Below are positions 6,389 through 7,292 of a stretch of 7,292 nucleotides of DNA, in pieces (positions within the stretch are counted from its first letter, which is position 1; the number at the start of each line of letters is the position of its first letter). The DNA is from Candidatus Hebobacteria bacterium (GTDB lineage: Bacteria > Armatimonadota > Hebobacteria > Hebobacterales > Hebobacteraceae): the NCBI GenBank assembly GCA_029821235.1, contig JALGTT010000057.1:1-7292 (forward strand), given 5' to 3'. The position numbers and the translations under genes are program-made. Below the pieces are notes generated by a model that was given only the letters and a program-made list of their open reading frames with translations, did no database searches and was not told where the DNA came from.

Positions 6389-7292
6389 CGCGCGCACCCT
6401 GGCCGCCGAGGAGCGGAGCGGGGTAGAGCGCTATGTGGTCAACCTGGTGCGCGCCCTCGCGCAATTCGCGGACGCCCCCGAAATCATCGCCTACACCGAC
6501 CGCCCGGTCGCGGACCCGGACCTCGCCGCGCTGCTGGCGCGGCCGCCCTTCTCCGCCCGCGTCGTGCGCGCTCCCCGCGGCTGGCTCCAGGTGGCCCTTC
6601 CCCTCCATCTGCGGCGGGACCGCGTCTCCCTGGCCCATTTCCCCAGCACCATTCTCCCCCGCCTCCTCCCCTGCCCCGCGGTCGTTACCGTCCACGACCT
6701 GGCCTGGAAACGATTTCCCGAGACCTATGACCCGGCCGACCTGAAGATGCAGGAGGAGGCATTGAAGTCCGCGCGCCGGGCGGCCCACGTGATCGCAGTG
6801 TCGGAGGCGACGGCCCGCGACCTGCGGGAGGCGGGGCTGGACGAGAAACGAATCACCGTAATCCCGCTGGGCGTGTCGGCGCGGTTCTCTCCCGACGGCC
6901 CCGCGCTCAGCCCCGACGCGTTTCCCGGCGCGGAGCGGCTGGCCGACGGGTACGTCTTGTCCACGGCCGCCCTGCGGCCGCGCAAGAACCTCGGAAGGCT
7001 GATCGCGGCCTACCGGCAGGTGAGGGAGCAACTGGCCGCGCCTCCGCTGGTGCTGGCGGGCGGGATGACCGGGCACGGGCGGGAATTGCAGGCACGGGCC
7101 GGGGAATTGGGGATCGCCGAGCATGTCCTCTTCCCGGGCTACATGTCCGACGACCTGTTGCCCGCGCTGTACCGCGGTGCGACCGCCTTCGCGTATCCGT
7201 CGCTCTACGAGGGCTTCGGGCTTCCGGTGCTGGAGGCGATGGCCTCCGGTGTGCCCGTGCTCACCTCCAACATCTCCGGCACCGCGGAGGTG
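6372..7292 (+). CDS. Family-4 glycosyltransferase (partial, right edge)
   Basis: A retaining GT-B enzyme, mannosyltransferase-like in overall pattern, open to the last base; 307 residues are present and about 60-80 are likely missing. The N-half starts RIGLDARTL (2-10), then the SGVERYVVNL loop (16-25), HFPST (89-93), VVTVHDLAW (104-112) and HVIAVSEATARDL (139-151). The C-half has ITVIPLGV (161-168), STAALRPRKNL (197-207) for donor phosphate binding, VLFPGYMSDDLLPALY (252-267), and a perfect EX7E pair (E280 in YEGFGLP, E288 in LEAMASGVPVL). This is canonical for active GT4 enzymes, unlike the GT4-like module in the 984-residue protein. Such enzymes act in the cytoplasm on lipid-linked glycans. 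The gene overlaps the preceding one by 17 bases and begins with GTG behind GGAGG. The donor sugar is not readable. Confidence 0.93.
   Translation, partial: MRIGLDARTLAAEERSGVERYVVNLVRALAQFADAPEIIAYTDRPVADPDLAALLARPPFSARVVRAPRGWLQVALPLHLRRDRVSLAHFPSTILPRLLPCPAVVTVHDLAWKRFPETYDPADLKMQEEALKSARRAAHVIAVSEATARDLREAGLDEKRITVIPLGVSARFSPDGPALSPDAFPGAERLADGYVLSTAALRPRKNLGRLIAAYRQVREQLAAPPLVLAGGMTGHGRELQARAGELGIAEHVLFPGYMSDDLLPALYRGATAFAYPSLYEGFGLPVLEAMASGVPVLTSNISGTAEV

Noticed and set aside
5907..7124. Minus-strand open frame of 405 codons opposite genes 6 and 7
   Set aside because: Same GC-shadow effect. Its composition is biased and without motifs, while the plus strand carries a canonical GT4 gene and the gene 6 module over the same bases.

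Overview
This window is a dense, one-directional block of glycan-assembly genes from a GC-rich bacterium. All seven genes are on the + strand, and third codon positions are overwhelmingly G or C. The organism cannot be named from the sequence. A heptose-bisphosphate phosphatase-like gene among many glycosyltransferases (GTs) suggests a cell-surface polysaccharide, LPS-type or S-layer-type glycan locus. No RNA gene, transposase, CRISPR array or convincing promoter was seen, and no stretch over 50 bases lacks a gene.

Layout: (1) 1-237, the last 78 codons of a protein ending in a charged helix and an Arg/Trp-rich tail; (2) 234-1343, a family-2 GT ending in a closely related tail; (3) after a 48-base gap, 1392-4346, a 984-residue protein carrying a GT2 domain, a GT4-like GT-B domain and a C-terminal module that resembles half of a GT9 enzyme and ends in a hydrophobic segment; (4) 4354-4938, a HAD phosphatase of the GmhB/HisB-N type with all catalytic and zinc-binding residues; (5) 4935-5879, a GT2 related to the first domain of gene 3; (6) 5876-6388, a 170-residue protein that looks like a free-standing copy of the C-terminal module of gene 3; (7) 6372-7292 and beyond, a canonical GT4 enzyme cut by the window edge.

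Genes 1/2, 4/5 and 5/6 overlap by 4 bases (ATGA or GTGA), genes 6/7 overlap by 17 bases, and genes 3/4 are 7 bases apart. The block therefore reads as one translationally coupled operon. A plausible picture is that the phosphatase helps supply an activated heptose (or similar sugar) while the GTs add successive sugars to a lipid-linked glycan at the inner face of the membrane.

The most unusual content is the module shared by the C-terminus of gene 3 and by gene 6. It looks like a Rossmann-type half of a GT9 enzyme followed by a membrane-associated helix, with no donor-binding half. Gene 3 carries it fused to GT2 and GT4 domains, while genes 5, 6 and 7 encode the same three kinds of part as separate overlapping genes. 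This suggests that the parts work together.
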